Shown: positions 36,994 to 50,568, counted from the first letter of the stretch. The stretch is DNA of 64,000 nucleotides from Marasmius tenuissimus (GCA_029532415.1 JAQOTA010000053.1:4154001-4218000); one strand, 5' to 3'. The notes: a model not told the origin generated them from the sequence alone. Program-made: numbers and translations.

Positions 36994-37697
36994 ATGCAGA
37001 ACTTCAATACTCCTTCTTCCAACACTGGTCCAGGCTTCTTGCAACCCATGGTACCCACTGGAAGCCAAGCTCAACAGTCGAATCCAGTAACAAATGATCC
37101 CAATTCAGTCGAGACTTTCAAACAGAACATGCAGTTGATTTTGGAGTACGTGATGACAACGCAGAGTTTTGCTAGGAGTGCGTTGAGTGCAATGTGAGTG
37201 CAATTCTCCCCCGTATGTGAGTTTGTCGCTAAATGTCTCAACATCGTCAGAACTAATGCGTATCATCCGGGGTCATCGTCAACCCAAACGCAAGGTAGAC
37301 AAAAGCAGTTTACGCTCATAGTGATCCATTGACGCGATTTCGTGCAGCGGACCTGGCCAGTCTACAGCAACACCTCCACGTTATATCTGATATGATGCGA
37401 CACTCTGGCGTAGGAGCCCTACCATTGCTAGCTTCACCTTCATCTCCCCTTGGCTCGTCGAACGATTCGACTCTTGGTGATGTTCAGATGTCGCAGGAGC
37501 CCTTATCCCCGCCATCGGAAGAGGAAATGCTTGCACAGGCAACCCAGTCAATTGTCGTCCTATATGAGCGTTTAAGAAAGGGTCAAGAAGCTGCAGGCGT
37601 GGTAGGCAGTTTGCTGGGGTCAGGACAGCCGATACAAAGTCATATGCATGGTGTGCAAGGAGTAGGCACTCCGATGGGGCTGAGTCGACCGACGTAG
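36994..37697 (+). CDS. conserved hypothetical protein, helical
   Basis: Three exons, about 190 residues. Exon 1 starts MQNFNTPSSNTGPGFLQPMV and contains VETFKQNMQLILEYVMTTQS; an intron at about 37193-37250 joins SALSA to ITNAYHPGSSSTQ, and a second (about 37295-37348) joins to ADLASLQQHLHVISDMMRH. The body is Ser/Pro-rich with PPSEEEMLAQATQSIVVLYE and RLRKGQEAAGVVGSLLG, ending GLSRPT. It is probably alpha-helical and may form oligomers. No recognised domain. The frame is open upstream to a Met at 36910, but that lies in the MITE-like element, so the internal Met is preferred. The element ends 82 bp before this start and may have altered its promoter or 5' leader. Confidence 0.6.
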
Positions 37698-38490
37698 ACA
37701 ATTCTAAGGGACGGAGAATCTAATAGGTGTGGTCCGAGTCAACCACGTTAGCATATATAAGGAGGAGCACTAATGATAGACTAGACAACGGCTACGGGTT
37801 TCCGACTCATACTCGCATTGGCCGTTGCTTTGCCCATTTCCCGCAGTGGGGCCACAGCCAGACCTTCATAATGGTACTAGTTACCCATGGAGCCGGCGGT
37901 TCTCTATCTGGATTCAAATGTTTGAACATACCAGCCTGCAGGCTTTCATTCGCTCAAGATTGTACGTCTACCCGTGACTTCCTGCGTCGCGAACGGAGAG
38001 TTGGTTACCACTTGATTCATACTTTACTGGAACGCATGTACGCCAAATGAACCCTGTATGCTTTCATCGCCCTTGGTGTTTCCCGAAAGTGTGATGACGA
38101 CTGCGGAAGAGATATTGAATCTCCAAGTCGATACTTGACCGGAGTGGCAGTCGCTTTGCCTGGGCAGTTACCCGCACCGGGAAAAATCATTACCTTTCTC
38201 GATGGCCCCTTTGCCTCCGCCCCCTACCGCTGCCTCGGGAGATGCTCAGAAACGGTAAAGCACATGAATACGTGCACACGGACATGTGAATGTGTCTTAC
38301 CTCTCATGCAATCATCACTCATTTCAATCTCCTTCCCACTCGTCGAAAGTTCTCCCTGTCTATGTCCGCGACGTTTACATTATATCCTGACACGATCTCG
38401 TGGACGACCATGTTGTCCTTGTCAGCCAAACGTCTTCGGAGTGTTTCACTCAGCTTCGACCTACTGGGGACTCCTTGAATAGTGTCCCCG
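37698..38490. other. intergenic, no gene seen
   Basis: Short unrelated frames on both strands only. Contains the 3' flank of the hypothetical gene and the upstream region of the phosphodiesterase gene. Confidence 0.5.
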
Positions 38491-38498
38491 TATTTATA
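38491..38498 (+). promoter_or_regulatory. TATA-like box of the sphingomyelinase-like gene
   Basis: TATTTATA about 46-53 bp before the ATG at 38544. Confidence 0.35.
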
Positions 38499-38543
38499 GG
38501 TCTCAGGATCCCGACTTTGCTTTTCCACACCCTTCGGCCCTCC

Positions 38544-41220
38544 ATGCGTCCACAAATGCGTCTCTCTTTTCTTCTATCTTTCGCTCTTGGGGCCTCTCTT
38601 TCCAACGCGTCTTTGATTGACGACATCATCAATGCACTGAAAGGAGCGGTGACCTGTGGCGGCTGCCATGCACTACTGGTCCCTTTGAAAGGACTGGCCG
38701 CTTTAGGCGACAAAGCGTTTGGGGAGACGTTGACCACAGTCTGTGAAACGCTAAAGGTGACTGTCTTCTTGGATGTTCTTCCATCCTAGCGGCCTGACGT
38801 CTTTCCCGAAAGCTTCAAGATCCCGACGTCTGTCGCGGCTCCGTGTATGGTCCCGGAGTGATTCTGGCACAGGACCTTCGGTCGATCGATCCGTTTGGTC
38901 AAACGGCTAAGAAACTGTGCAACGGGATCCTCGGTGCATGCCTCTCTCCTCCGATTAACAACTACGCTGTGCCCTTCCCGAAGGCAGCCCCCACGAACCC
39001 CGTGAAGTTTACTTCTCACGGCAACGCGCCTTTCCAAGTGGTTCATTTCAGCGACGTGCATATCGATCGTGAATATACAGTGAGTAGATTCAAATACTCG
39101 TAGCCATTTGACTAACCCACTTTCTCCTCCATTCTAGGTTGGGTCGGAGGCCAATTGTACCAAACCAATATGCTGCAGGAACTACCCAGATCACACTGGC
39201 CCCGTTCAGATTGCAGCCCCACCAAATGGAGACCGCAAGTGCGATACACCTACCAGCCTCGCGCAATCGCTTCTGGACACGATCAACGCCAATAACAAGT
39301 TCTCCATATTCACCGGCGATCTTGTAGAAGGTAAGTCCAACGTCTTGAGTCTCGAGATACTGACGGCGAGATTTTCCGTGCAAAAAGCTGCCGTGTGGGC
39401 CGTAACGAAGGAGTAAGTAGCTCTCGTCTTTCACCATGTGTTTGTGCGACATTTCAGCTCATCACGAGGCTCCCAGAGAAGTTACAAATGACATCGAGGC
39501 CTTTAACGAGCAGATGGGCAATAGTCTTAGTGCGCCCGTCTATCCAGCAGTGGGTAATCAGTACGACAGTCCTTTCCTGCGCGTGGCTCCTCTCAACTTA
39601 CGACTACTCAACTTTAGTGAGAGCGCCCCTGTCAACAGTTTCCCGAGGAACACAACCAAAGATCGTGCTCAAGACCAACAATACGTGTTCGATACCACTA
39701 GTGCTGGTTGGGAGGTGAGGAAGCCTTATGCTTGTCCTTGCCCGACACGCACTCATTTCTTCATTTGTAGAGGTGGATCGGTTCGGCTGCCTCGGATCAA
39801 GTCAGGCACATCTCAGGCAGCTACTCCAAAGTAGTTCCCGACACAAAGTTGATGTGAGTTTAGTATGGCTGACGGAATGCAAGGTCTTGACGGCTCTCAA
39901 GGATCATCTCGCTCAACACAGTGTACTGGTACAAGCTCAAGTGAGTAGCTGTTTTGCTCAATGGGCCATTGGTGTCGCTCAACTATATGGGCAGCTTCTG
40001 GCTTTACGATTCTAATGCACAGCAGTGCGTTCTCTTCATTTCGATAACTCGAACCTCACGGATTTAACTCTCGGACAGACCCGATCCGAATGGAATCCTG
40101 TCGTTCTTGGTTTCTCAGCTGCAAGCTGCTGAAGACACAGGCCTACGTGCTTGGGTCATTGGCCACATGCCACCCGGGATTGAAGACACCTTTGATGACC
40201 AAGTGGATTTTCCGGATCACAAAACCACGGCAGGAAACTCACGACGTTTTGTCTAGTCCAACTATTACGATCAGGTCATACAGCGATACAAGAATACCAT
40301 CGCCGGCCAATTCTTTGGACATACTCACAAGGTAGGCCAGTTTGACTTCTCCCTCTCCCGGGACCCGTGTCTCAAGGCGACTCTGTAGGACGAATTCGAG
40401 ATCTCCTATTCGAATTACGACAAGCGGACGAAGGACAACGCCAACAATGTTGTGTGGATCGCTCCTGCCTTGACGCCACGAAGTAAGTATTTATAATACC
40501 AATGGGATAGAAGATTGTTGACATCGTTCGTTGCTCAGGCGGAAATCCTGCATTCAAGGTATACGACGTGGATCCAGATACCTACGAGATATTAGATTCG
40601 AAAGTCTATTCCGGTAGGCCCTCGCGATTACGGTGACCATGGGGGTACGAGAGCTGAATTCTTTCGCAGCTTCTCTGGATGATCCTGACTTCCAGACGAA
40701 ACGTGAGTCACGGCCACAAGAACTTGAGGTTGATTGCTGATAAGTTCACCCTCCTGCAGCGAATTGGAAACTCATCTACAGTGCTCGCGAGACCTATGGG
40801 AAGCTTGTTTCTCCTTCAATTGGCGCTAAGGATCCCCTTGGGCCGGCATTTTGGCATCAGGTCACAGAGGGCTTAGAGAGAGATGATGAAGCCTTCCGCG
40901 CTTACGATCGTTTCAAGACAAGAGTCGGTCCCGGAAGCTGCGTCGAAGGAAGTAACGGCAATACCAAAGCCTACGACGAATGTAAGAGAGTCACGATTTG
41001 TGGGCTGCGCGCTGCCAGGAGCCAGAACAACTGTGTGGTATCAAAGCCAGGGCTGCATCTTAGCCGCAGGGAGGTAGATGGTGCCGCGGGAAGTGGAGCT
41101 GTAGACACCGTTACCACGCCACGAGAATGTGATAGTCCCGGGGCAGGCCAATTGTTACAGCAGTTGAGCTTGATGGCTTCCGCGGGTAAGGTGAGGAGAT
41201 CATGCTTTTGCCAAGTATGA
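38544..41220 (+). CDS. acid sphingomyelinase-like phosphodiesterase (secreted metallophosphatase)
   Basis: Secreted or vacuolar/lysosome-type enzyme hydrolysing phosphodiester bonds, classically sphingomyelin to ceramide and phosphocholine; the fungal substrate is unproven. Signal peptide MRLSFLLSFALGASLSNA. A saposin-type Cys-rich domain follows (VTCGGCHALL; TVCETLK; QDPDVCRGSV; CNGILGAC). The calcineurin-like metallophosphatase domain has FSDVHIDREYT, CCRNYPDHTGP, SIFTGDLVE, YPAVGNHESAPVNSFPRN, IGHMPPG and GQFFGHTHKDEF, covering the two-metal ligands. GNHE appears only after removing a ~70-bp intron (about 39560-39617), and the TAG at about 40255 is inside a ~58-bp intron that joins FDDQ to SNYYDQVIQRY, so the enzyme is intact. 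The C-terminus has an unusual Gly/Pro-rich, Cys-containing extension ending RRSCFCQV. Confidence 0.9.
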
Positions 41221-41584
41221 CCTTTGGTGCTCACGATGCTGGCCATAGTTGGACAATGCCACAAAATTATTGCTAAAGGAGCGGCTCAAGCAAGTCCTTC
41301 CTCCCGAGGCGAGTATGGAGTAGTAGAGACAAGAGAGGTCGCTGTCAGATTCCGCTCGAGTCCCACATGGCTCTCGCGTCTACTTCTAATTTTACTGTAC
41401 GGTCGACACATACCCAGGGTAAAAAACTATTCGACCTAACTATCTGCCACTGTCTTATGATAGAGGGAAGACGACCCAGGAGTCTCCACGAGAGGTTCTA
41501 GTTTCTAAGACCAAGCGAGGTCAAATCTGGAAGGTCAAATCACGAACCCGATCCCAGGACTAGGGTGAGTCGACGACGCGTACA

Positions 41585-43318
41585 TTAGGTACGAACGACA
41601 AGGAAGGCTTCAGGAATGTCAGGGCTGTCGTACCTCTCCAATCGTCTTCGTGTCCCAACGGGACTGCCGTGTTCGATGATAACATCTCTATCGACCTGGT
41701 GGTGAAAAGTGAATCACAGATGATAAAATGTAGAACGCAGTGAACAAGTACCTTCCAGACACGTGTATTGCAACCAAACTGAGTCAGGGTTGGACTACAA
41801 CGGTTCACTAGCACAAGGGCATCGGTCGGCGACAAGACAGGTGGCTCGGATTCTGACTGTGAAGTATCTGTCAATGGATAATTGATATGCACTGTCTTGA
41901 GTCCTTTCGCTTTTGAAAGGTGTTCGCCGAGTTGAGTCTGGAGAACGTGTTTCATGAGACCGTCTCGGAGCTCGAAGCGATGCAGTATACGCACAAGTAA
42001 CCCGGGCTCAACGACTACGAACAATTGCTCTAGCTTCCGGCATCTGGTGCATATCTCTCCGATAGAATCCAAGCCAATCAACATTCGATGCACCGAGAAT
42101 CGCACCAAGCGGTGGCGATGTGCGGTAATAATATCGTTCCAAAGTTGCGACGTGACTGGAGATTCGAAAAAGGCTCCAGTAGAGTAGATATTGAACGACT
42201 CCAGAGGGATCTCCGATGAGAGTAGACCCGATACTTCCCTCGTCCAGTGTTGCACGGGAATTTGTTGGTGAAGTGTCAATGTGATGGATTTGAGGCGAGA
42301 CAATGCGTTGATCCGATGACAATCTCGACGAAACTCCGCCATGTCCTTCCAAGGAAGAGTTGAGTGAGACGTTACGAGCCAAGACAATGTTGACGCACGA
42401 ATTTCGGAGAAAGCCCTTCGATACCTAGATTCATAATCCCTTCATTGCTCTGTGACAACACGGAGAAGATTCCTCGATTGGTAACTTTGGGGCATCCAGT
42501 GATGTGAAGAGTCTCTAGGCGGCTGAGATTGGGCGATAACGCCTCTAATGTTTTGTCTGTGACGACAGAGGTGCTCTTGTGAAGCGTGTCAGTTTCAGTG
42601 CTTTCAATCGAAAGAACTCGCAGAAGTCACCTTGCATATTAGAGTCAAATTTTGCAAGGTGTTTCCCGTGCCAATCAACCATCTATCGAGGGCCTGTATC
42701 ACTGCAGAGCTCGGCATGATTAAGGATATCTTCCTCAGGCCTTCGAACTGGGGCAACACCTTTGGATCATAGAAACCCTGATTGTGCCCATTTATCTCGA
42801 GGTCCTGGAGATGCGAACAATTTCTCAAGGCATCCAGTATGTCGTTATTCAACGTGCCATCTCTAGTCCAGGTGATAGAAGAGAGATTGATACAGTTGAC
42901 TATTCCTCTCTTCACAGTCAGAGCTTGTTCCGCCTCGGTGTCAAATCCAAGTCCCCGTGGAAAGTCGCGTATCTCTGTTCCAACATCAAGAGGGATCGAG
43001 TTATCGTACTAAGATGTGCATACCGAGTCGATGAACATGTTTTGCGACTTGTGGGTGCAATGAAAGACTTTGGAATAGCTTTATGACCTGGAAGATGGAG
43101 AGTTCAACGCTTGCGCATAGACTGTATCCATCACGTCTTGCCTTAGTCTTCCCATCCTTGTGCCAGGAATATATCGATATTCTGTCGTAAAGATGCTGGA
43201 CTGCGATGCTATGGAAAACCGAATTGACTAGACACAGTTTCTTCAAGTCCCAGGGAGTCAATATGTGAGATATGATTATGGGAAGAATGTCCAGAGGGAG
43301 ATCCAACAATGTGAGCAT
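41585..43318 (-). CDS. F-box/LRR-type protein
   Basis: Likely substrate-recognition subunit of an SCF ubiquitin ligase. The N-terminal F-box reads LLDLPLDILPIIISHILTPW, then LKKLCLVNSVFHSIAVQHLY. A solenoid of degenerate leucine-rich repeats follows (CSHLQDLEINGHNQGF; LPQFEGLRKISLIMP; LSRLETLHITGCPKVTNRGI; CRKLEQLFVVVEPG). Introns restore the joins RL/EIRDFPRG and LSPKF/DMAEFRRDC; the second removes an apparent in-frame stop near 42380. A last intron leads to a conserved C-terminal tail IPEAFLVVRT with TAA at 41585-41587, a tail I associate with agaricomycete F-box proteins. Target unknown. F-box genes are expanded and fast-evolving in these fungi. Confidence 0.85.
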
Positions 43319-43555
43319 TCGTTCTGTTGCTCGTTGCGTAGGAAGAGATGCTCGTTGACCCTCCCGCGATGAGCCCAGGGGCCAGCAGTAAGCACTCTGT
43401 CATTCCGGCCCTGTCTCGGGCCCGGATCACCGACGACAGCTTAAATGCAAACAAGTCCTGTCATCCGCGCGGGCGTGCTCAATCTGAATCATCTATATAT
43501 ATGTTCTCAACGTCCACTCGAGAACAATTATAAGATACTCGTGTACAAGATGTAT

Positions 43556-46500
43556 CTAAACGCCCGCCAATTTCTTCAGCATTGCGAACTCTTCTTTTCC
43601 TGTGGCTTTGCACAGGGAGTAGAACCTCGATGAGGGTTGGGACAAGAGTTTGCCAGGCCTATCAGAGGGACGTCAGCATAAACTCGGGCTAAGGCGAGAG
43701 GTACACTCACTTGTCGAATTCCACAATACGACCTTGGTCTAGGAGCATTATCTAGAGGGCAGAACGTGTTCATCGAAGCTCACGATTGACGGCAAAGTGG
43801 TAACAAAATTACCCTATCGTAGTCAATAACCGTACGCAGTCGATGTGCGATAGTCAAAATTGTGCTATCCGCAAATTCCCTAAAGACAAGAAATGAGACT
43901 ACACCGTCATCCGTCCAGGGTTGACGTTGAGAACTCACTGTCGGATTGTTCTGCTGATCAACTCGTCCGTGGAGTAGTCGACGCTGAAATTTTACTCTCT
44001 TAGTCCATGCAGCCCAATTGGTTTGTCCATACACACCTAGCGGTAGCCTATTGAGAAACCACTTGTGAGCGATAGCAAACCAAAAGCAGGTAGAAGAGCT
44101 CACCTCGTCCATGACAAGAACCCTCGATCGTTTCAAGATCGCTCGTGCCATACACAAGAGTTGTTTTTCACTTCAAGACTCGCGTCAGGGTCCACGCAAT
44201 GAGTAAAAGGTAGATCCATACCCAGTCGAAAAATTGTCACCCCCTTCTGACACTGGGGAATCCAGATTGCGGAAAACGTTAGTGTTCACGTCTTCGTTAG
44301 CCTCTTCAGCTTCATCATTGCTGGGTATTAGATGAACACGGCGGAGAGCTTCGAACTAGGGGGGGTAGTGAAATGTCAATATAACATAACTCAGAGAGAG
44401 ACTCAGCCGTTACGTACTATCTCGGCGTCGTCGTATTCGTCAAACACGTCGAGAGTGGATCTCAAAGTTCCCGATAGAATTGTCGGGTCCTCTAATGGAT
44501 GGATCAGCAAACTGCAAAGGGTGAGAAATATAAAACATACGCGGGATGATCGTTAATTTGCTCCGTAGGTCTGTCAGCCCAATCTGTGAAATGTCGACAT
44601 CATCAACCAAGATGCGCCCTTCGGTGGCCTCGACGAAGCGGAAGAACGACAACGCAAGAGTACTCTTGCCGCTGCCCGTTCGACCGAGAATTCCGACCTG
44701 AACCGGAGAGTCAGCAAGGTGACGAGGATGAGAGTACCGCTACAAAGAACCTTTTCGCCGGGGTTGATCTCAAAACTGAGGCGATGCAACACGTCAGGAA
44801 GATCGGGCTAGAAAGCGGTCGTCATTATCAGTCGCATTCGCCAGTTTTGGAGGAAACGGCTTACTGCATAGCGTATGATGAGGTCCTCACATCGAATGGC
44901 ACCTTTGGTTGGCCATGAAGCTGACGGCCTGGGCTCGACAAACTCGGGAGCTTCACGTTTGAGATCGGAATACTCCTTCACCCGTTCCAAGGCGACCTTC
45001 ACCCACAAGACATTAGGAAATTCAAGGGCAGCGAGATAGTACGACAGCTTACCATTGACTGTTCCAAACCAACAAACCTTCGTACCTATAACGGAATACT
45101 TAAGGTTCCGAAAGATGCTTGCGAGACGCCACTTACCATGAAGAGGAGATCATGAGTGATGGTGGAGGCGAAGGCCAAAGAGAATCCAGCGACGGAGGCA
45201 CTAATAGCCGGATTCCCAACGGCAAGGATGGCCATCGCACCCACGATACCGCAGGACAACAGGTTGAAACGTATCGATAGCCACCGGTTTACTAGTGGAA
45301 GATGTCATCATCTGGATATCACGAATGCCAATGGTCGTCTTGCTTACCTCCCCACATCCAATAATACGGATTGATGTTCTGGGTTGTCAAGTTAGCCACG
45401 TAGCACATGCGAGTGGAACGAAAGAAACTCACGGTGTCGAGGCAACGAAGCATGTCTCTCAAAAACTTGGAAGACGCCCCGAAGGCTCGGAGAATAGTCA
45501 CCCCAGCTATGGTCTCACCATATATCGAATAGATGGGGGAACGAGTGACGGAGTCTGGCGTGGTGTTAGCCTCGAACATGATGCCGTAGAAAAATCAAAA
45601 TACCCAGCCTCCTCATATCTCGAGATGTTTGACCGTAAACCTTTGGGGAAAATGAGTTCGTTCTTCGCTACGAGAGCCAGTTAACCAACCTTTCCAACTG
45701 AGGAGTGTCAGATCATTCGCGTCTAAACAAAAAGGACTTGGCTCACCATTGTAATAGACCAGACCAATCAAAGCGGCTGCAGCGATGAACGGAAGTCCGC
45801 CAACTGTCGCGACTGTTATCAAAGTCGTGATACTTGATAGTCCGTACATGACGGTACGGCCAAAGTTGTCGGACAAACTACTGTCAATACCTTCGAATAC
45901 CGCGGCTTAGGTCTCTGCCGCAACAAGGAAGACACGAATATACCTTCAAAATCCTTTCCAAACCTGTTCAGTAGCCGTCCGCGCGATACCGTGTCATGGA
46001 AACGGATGTTGGCAAAGAGCACAGTCTCCAGAAGACCTAAAGATAAAAATCAACGATATCAAAAGAACTAATCCAGACTCGACTGGATAGAGCGCACGTT
46101 TGTACAAAACGGAGGAGGCCTCAATAGATCCAGCATCTATAAAAGTATCAGCATCCTACAAGCAACCCTTTAGGCGGTCATACTGACAGAGAACAAACCA
46201 TCTGATTGTCGTCAGAATCAGTCCTGGAGTAGCAGGTTAAATCGCTAACGACATGCTGAGTAAGAGAAGAACAACGAACCAGCAATGGTTACTGCGGCAT
46301 ATACTCCAACATAGAAGATAGCATCATGATCCTGAGTACCAGCATCGACGGCGCCAGACCAGATTCTGGGAGAGAGTTAGATCAACCTGCCAGGTTCGCG
46401 TGGTTTACTGCTTACCTAAGCCACCCATTTTCTGCAACCGGAGTGAGGGCACCAACAAAGAAGGCGATACCGAACAGAATCCAATACCAATATCGGCCAC

Positions 46501-49500
46501 AAGCACTGAAGTAAGCACTCCACACGGCTTTGCCGACGCGTCCGATCGCCCGTGCTTCTTCTTCGACCAATTTCCTTGCAGCTTTCTTCGCCTTAATTTC
46601 CGACGGAGGAGCGTTGAGCGTCGTAGACTCAGAGCGGTCTTCGGTGTTGTCAAGATTGGATTCTATCACTTGTTCCTCATTATCGTCCGCTTTATCGTCT
46701 ACCGTCGATTGGACGAGAGACCTCATCACTCCGGACCCTTGGAACGTAGTGTAGGCGCCTTGGAATTGGACTCGACCATTATCGAGAGCGACAATGTAAT
46801 TTGCGCCGGCGGCACAGAGCTGAACGTGATGGGAAACGAGGATGACGGTTCTGTCCTTCATGAGGTCGCCTTTGAGACACTCGTGATATAAATGGTGAGC
46901 AGTATGAGCATCGACTGGAGAGGGGCGAATCAGTGAAAATTCAAGAGCAAGATAATCAGTCCTACCAGCGGAGAGCACATCATCCAAGAATAGGATCGAA
47001 GCCCGTGAGTACACCGCACGGGCAAGGGACACTAAGACGATATGAGATGATGAGATGACGCAGGACAGGAAGCACAAACCTCGAGCCTTTTGGCCACCGG
47101 ACAAATTAACCTATTGAATCGTGGGTAAGTGTGGCGATTTTAGATTCTCACTGTTGCCTTACTCCACGCTCCCCAATCTCGGATTCGTCGCCATCTTCAA
47201 GAATATCCATATCCGCGATCAACGCACAGACCTAAGGGAAGGGTTGAGTAGATAGACCGGCAGGATAAGAGTTAGCCTACTTCGAGGGTCTTCTGGTATC
47301 TTGTTTCGTCGTACGGCAGGTTAAAAAGAATATTTTCTTGACGTAGAGGTGAAATTAGCAATCGAGAACATCATGACGGACGAAACTTGAGCCTCACCTT
47401 TGATTGAAGCATTACGAAGCCAGGCCGACTGCTCTTGTTTTGAGCCACGAATGTTACCTAGTAGAAGTATATCTACACACCTGAGGAACGTAAGCGCAAA
47501 GCCCTTTCACAATCCACTCTTCGTCAGGTTTCATTTGAGCATACAATGCAATCGCATTGGGTGGTGAACGAGGACAGAAGAGTTGTCCCGCCAGGACGTC
47601 CGCTTCTCCGAGCAGAGCTACGGTGTGTGTGAGATGAGAGGGCTTTCGACAGAAGTGAAGGAGTGGACCCACCGAGGAGGAGCAGAGTCTTGCCAGAGCC
47701 CAACTTTCCGCATATCAGCGTCAAACCGCTTTCAGGGAACTTCAGGCTCAAATCCAACAAAATGAACTTTTGGCGAGGGGTCGAAGCAGCTGAGGGGGCC
47801 GCACTGCCTTGTGCCCGGTCTTGGGGCCAAGTCACAGTGCATGACTGAAAAGCGATCATTTGAGACTGCTGTTCAAGAGGAAGCACTGGGTTGATTTCTG
47901 CAGTGCTAAGGTACTTTTCTATGCGACGCAGTGATACCAAACTCTATACATCGAACAAACTGGTCAACAAGGGTCAGGACGGGAGCCATGAAAACGAACC
48001 TGAAGCGTGTTAATGAGAGTTTCTGGCAAAGCATTGAGAGCGAACTTCAATTCATTGAAAACTGGTGACATGAGCAAAGGGACTGATTCAAAATTCGAGA
48101 TCTCATACCAGCAATAGATGTAAATGCGATGTGGGGTGTGAGTTGCTGGCCACGAATCACCGTGAAATGGAAGAACGCGACAAGTGTGACTAATATGGGT
48201 GTCGCATTCCATACGCCATTCCACAGGGTCTGGAGAGGTGAAAATTGAGCAAACGATGGGCAAACAAAGTGAGGACGATCCGTACTTCGATCGTGTAGTT
48301 GAGCTTTTGGTATTTCAGTTCTCTCGCCCTTATCTTCATCACGCGTGTCTCGAAGTTTCTTTCCCAAGCCATAAACTGCAAAAAAAGATAGATAAGAAGG
48401 TCACGGTGGTGTGGGCAGAACAGCGGGGTACCTTCAACATCCTGATTCCTCCGAGAATCTAAAGACAAGCCAAGATCAGTACATCCAAGTAGAATAGCGT
48501 CAGGACATACTTCATTCATCAGCGCGATTCGTTCATCCCGAGCTTTCATCAAGTTTTCCTGGGCATCTGGAACGATGGTAAGTCGACGACGATTAGTTTT
48601 CTGAGTTAGCATGGAGCTTACCAACAACAACTTTCCCGGCAAAGTGATTCAGAGGTAGCGATAGGACTATCACCAGGAGGCCATAGAGTGATGATATTCC
48701 TACAAAAAAACGATAAACAACGAAACAAAGACCAAGGCTCTGGGGAAACCAACCCAGTAATTGGTATACAAACAGAGATCCGATCACAAGCTCGATGGGT
48801 GAATCTGGTGACCGCGTTAGCATCGGAGCATATGGGTAGACTGTCGAACGTACCAATGAGGGTAAAGAAGTGCCAGGCGAACTCGCTAACTCTATCTGTG
48901 TCTGTGGTCATGAGGGTCATGATCTGGGCCTTGGTGGAGAAATCGTTCTCGTCCTCTTTCGTTTCCTCTTTCTTGTCATCGTCCTTTTTTGGTGCGGATG
49001 CTGAAGATGAAATGGCGTCCTTGCGAACAAGTGTTTTCGCGTAGAGGATCGAGTTGAGTTGGATTTTGAAACGGGCTTGGATGACAGTCGTTGATATCGA
49101 CCAGAGCTGAGCGGTGACTATAGAGGGATGAGAATAAGGTATGACATATGAGGGATTCAAACTCACTGAGGTACACAATAACGTTGCTGACGATCAGACC
49201 AAAGACATATGCCCATCCCCAGCTTCTGTCACGCCGGTCAGGGTCTTGTTCAAGGTACTCAACCAACAATTTGAGGAAATAGGGAGGCAAGTAGAACAAC
49301 ACGGCAGAAACGGCAGCCAACCAAAATTGGGCCATCAAAGACGCGAGGTTCAAGCGAATGAGCTGATATCCGACATTCCATCCCGAGCCAGATCTAGGCG
49401 ACCAACGCCCAAGACGAAGCTTGACTTTGTTGATGACCTTTTTTATCGCACTGAAGTTGGGAACGGATCGCATTTGGGCAGGGAGGATAGGTAGGTCGCC

Positions 49501-50428
49501 TATCTCAAGACTTTCTGCGGTATTGCCGAGCATCACTACTTTGGTCGTGTAGGAAAACATGAGGTATCCCCAGGGAGATGCAGCTATAGTTTGCAAGAGC
49601 TTCAGTAGGCTTCAAGGATGATTAGTTCACAACCTGCCATCTAATCCGGTGACGTTCTCCTTGTCCGCATTTGTTATGGCCTCTACGGTTTTCGGGAGGT
49701 AAACACCAGAAGGAGGATAGTGAAGGGGTGGACCTTGGGCCGTGCCGAACGCGATAAGCATGGCCAAAATGTACAGTACAATGACGGCATACCACAGATA
49801 GTCTGTGGCCGGTGAAACATGAAGTTCGGAAGGCTGAGGAGTTGGGGAAGTGTTCGGAATGATAGTCAAGGATGTCAAAAGTAGAGCAGGAATAACTGTC
49901 AACGCTGTGATGTGAAGAATGGATTCACTGTGGGTCTCTATAGTCGTATGCCTCAGCGAGCGGAGACACAAGATGAGCAGATAAATGGCGTAGTAAACGT
50001 CCAGAACGTTTCCAATGATATCCGTATTGAGACCGGTAGCATCCTCCAGCGACAATCCCAGTCGAAGGGCCTCAAGAACGAAGATCGTTGTTGCCAAGAA
50101 GCTCAGCAAGAACTTTCTTCGATGAACCTAGGTTGAAAGCGAATAGTCGAACACAGAGAACCACACTAGAGAGTTAAAGGATACGTACCCGTTTCCAGAA
50201 TTTCTCCTCCTCGACGGGGTAACCCTCTACAAAATCTTCCGGAGTTGCAATATCGAACGGGTCGGGGTCATTATGGTTCAAGTCCGAATCGAAACCATTC
50301 TGTACTTCATCCGTATGAACAGGTAGCTTGATTTTTCCTTCCTTCGGGCGATTGAGAATAAGTACTAGGCCGCTCGCGAGTGTACAACTGGCAAGAGCAA
50401 TAGAGGTTCCCAATTCGAATCGCGACAT
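43556..50428 (-). CDS. ABC transporter, ABCC (MRP/vacuolar conjugate) type, full length
   Basis: Full transporter with N-terminal extension, TMD1-NBD1-TMD2-NBD2, in more than 20 exons. The N-terminus [20 protein letters not shown] starts an extra helical (TMD0-like) region ([47 protein letters not shown]). TMD1 includes [17 protein letters not shown]1 has Walker [17 protein letters not shown] signature, [11 protein letters not shown]alker B and [10 protein letters not shown] switch. NBD2 has [20 protein letters not shown], signature [16 protein letters not shown] (made by splicing; G replaces nothing, but LSGGQ is FSTGE), LVMDE Walker B and TIAHRLRT. The final exon ends KLAGV at TAG 43556-43558. 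NBD1 Walker B has Asp-Asp instead of Asp-Glu and NBD2 keeps the catalytic Glu, the usual ABCC asymmetry. Substrates are probably conjugated organic anions, by family. Confidence 0.9.
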
Positions 50429-50568
50429 CCACGACTGACGTGAATATGTTGAGAGGTTTGGACTTCAATAAGAAGCGTCGAGGAAAGGACGCTATTTCTG
50501 AAGTACTTTTATGGTCTGGTGGTGGTTGAGTACCGAGTCACAAGTCGCACCAACACAACTAAGCGCAA

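Noticed and set aside
40209..40260. In-frame TAG in the sphingomyelinase-like gene
   Set aside because: It is inside a short intron that begins GTGGAT and ends TCTAG; splicing gives FDDQ/SNYYDQVIQRY, matching the family.
42355..42410. Stop codon inside the F-box gene after LSPKFVRQHCLGS
   Set aside because: A GTGCGT...AAG intron joins LSPKF to DMAEFRRDC and keeps frame.
44150..44235. Seemingly missing ABC signature motif in NBD2
   Set aside because: The motif is split by an intron; joining gives [16 protein letters not shown].
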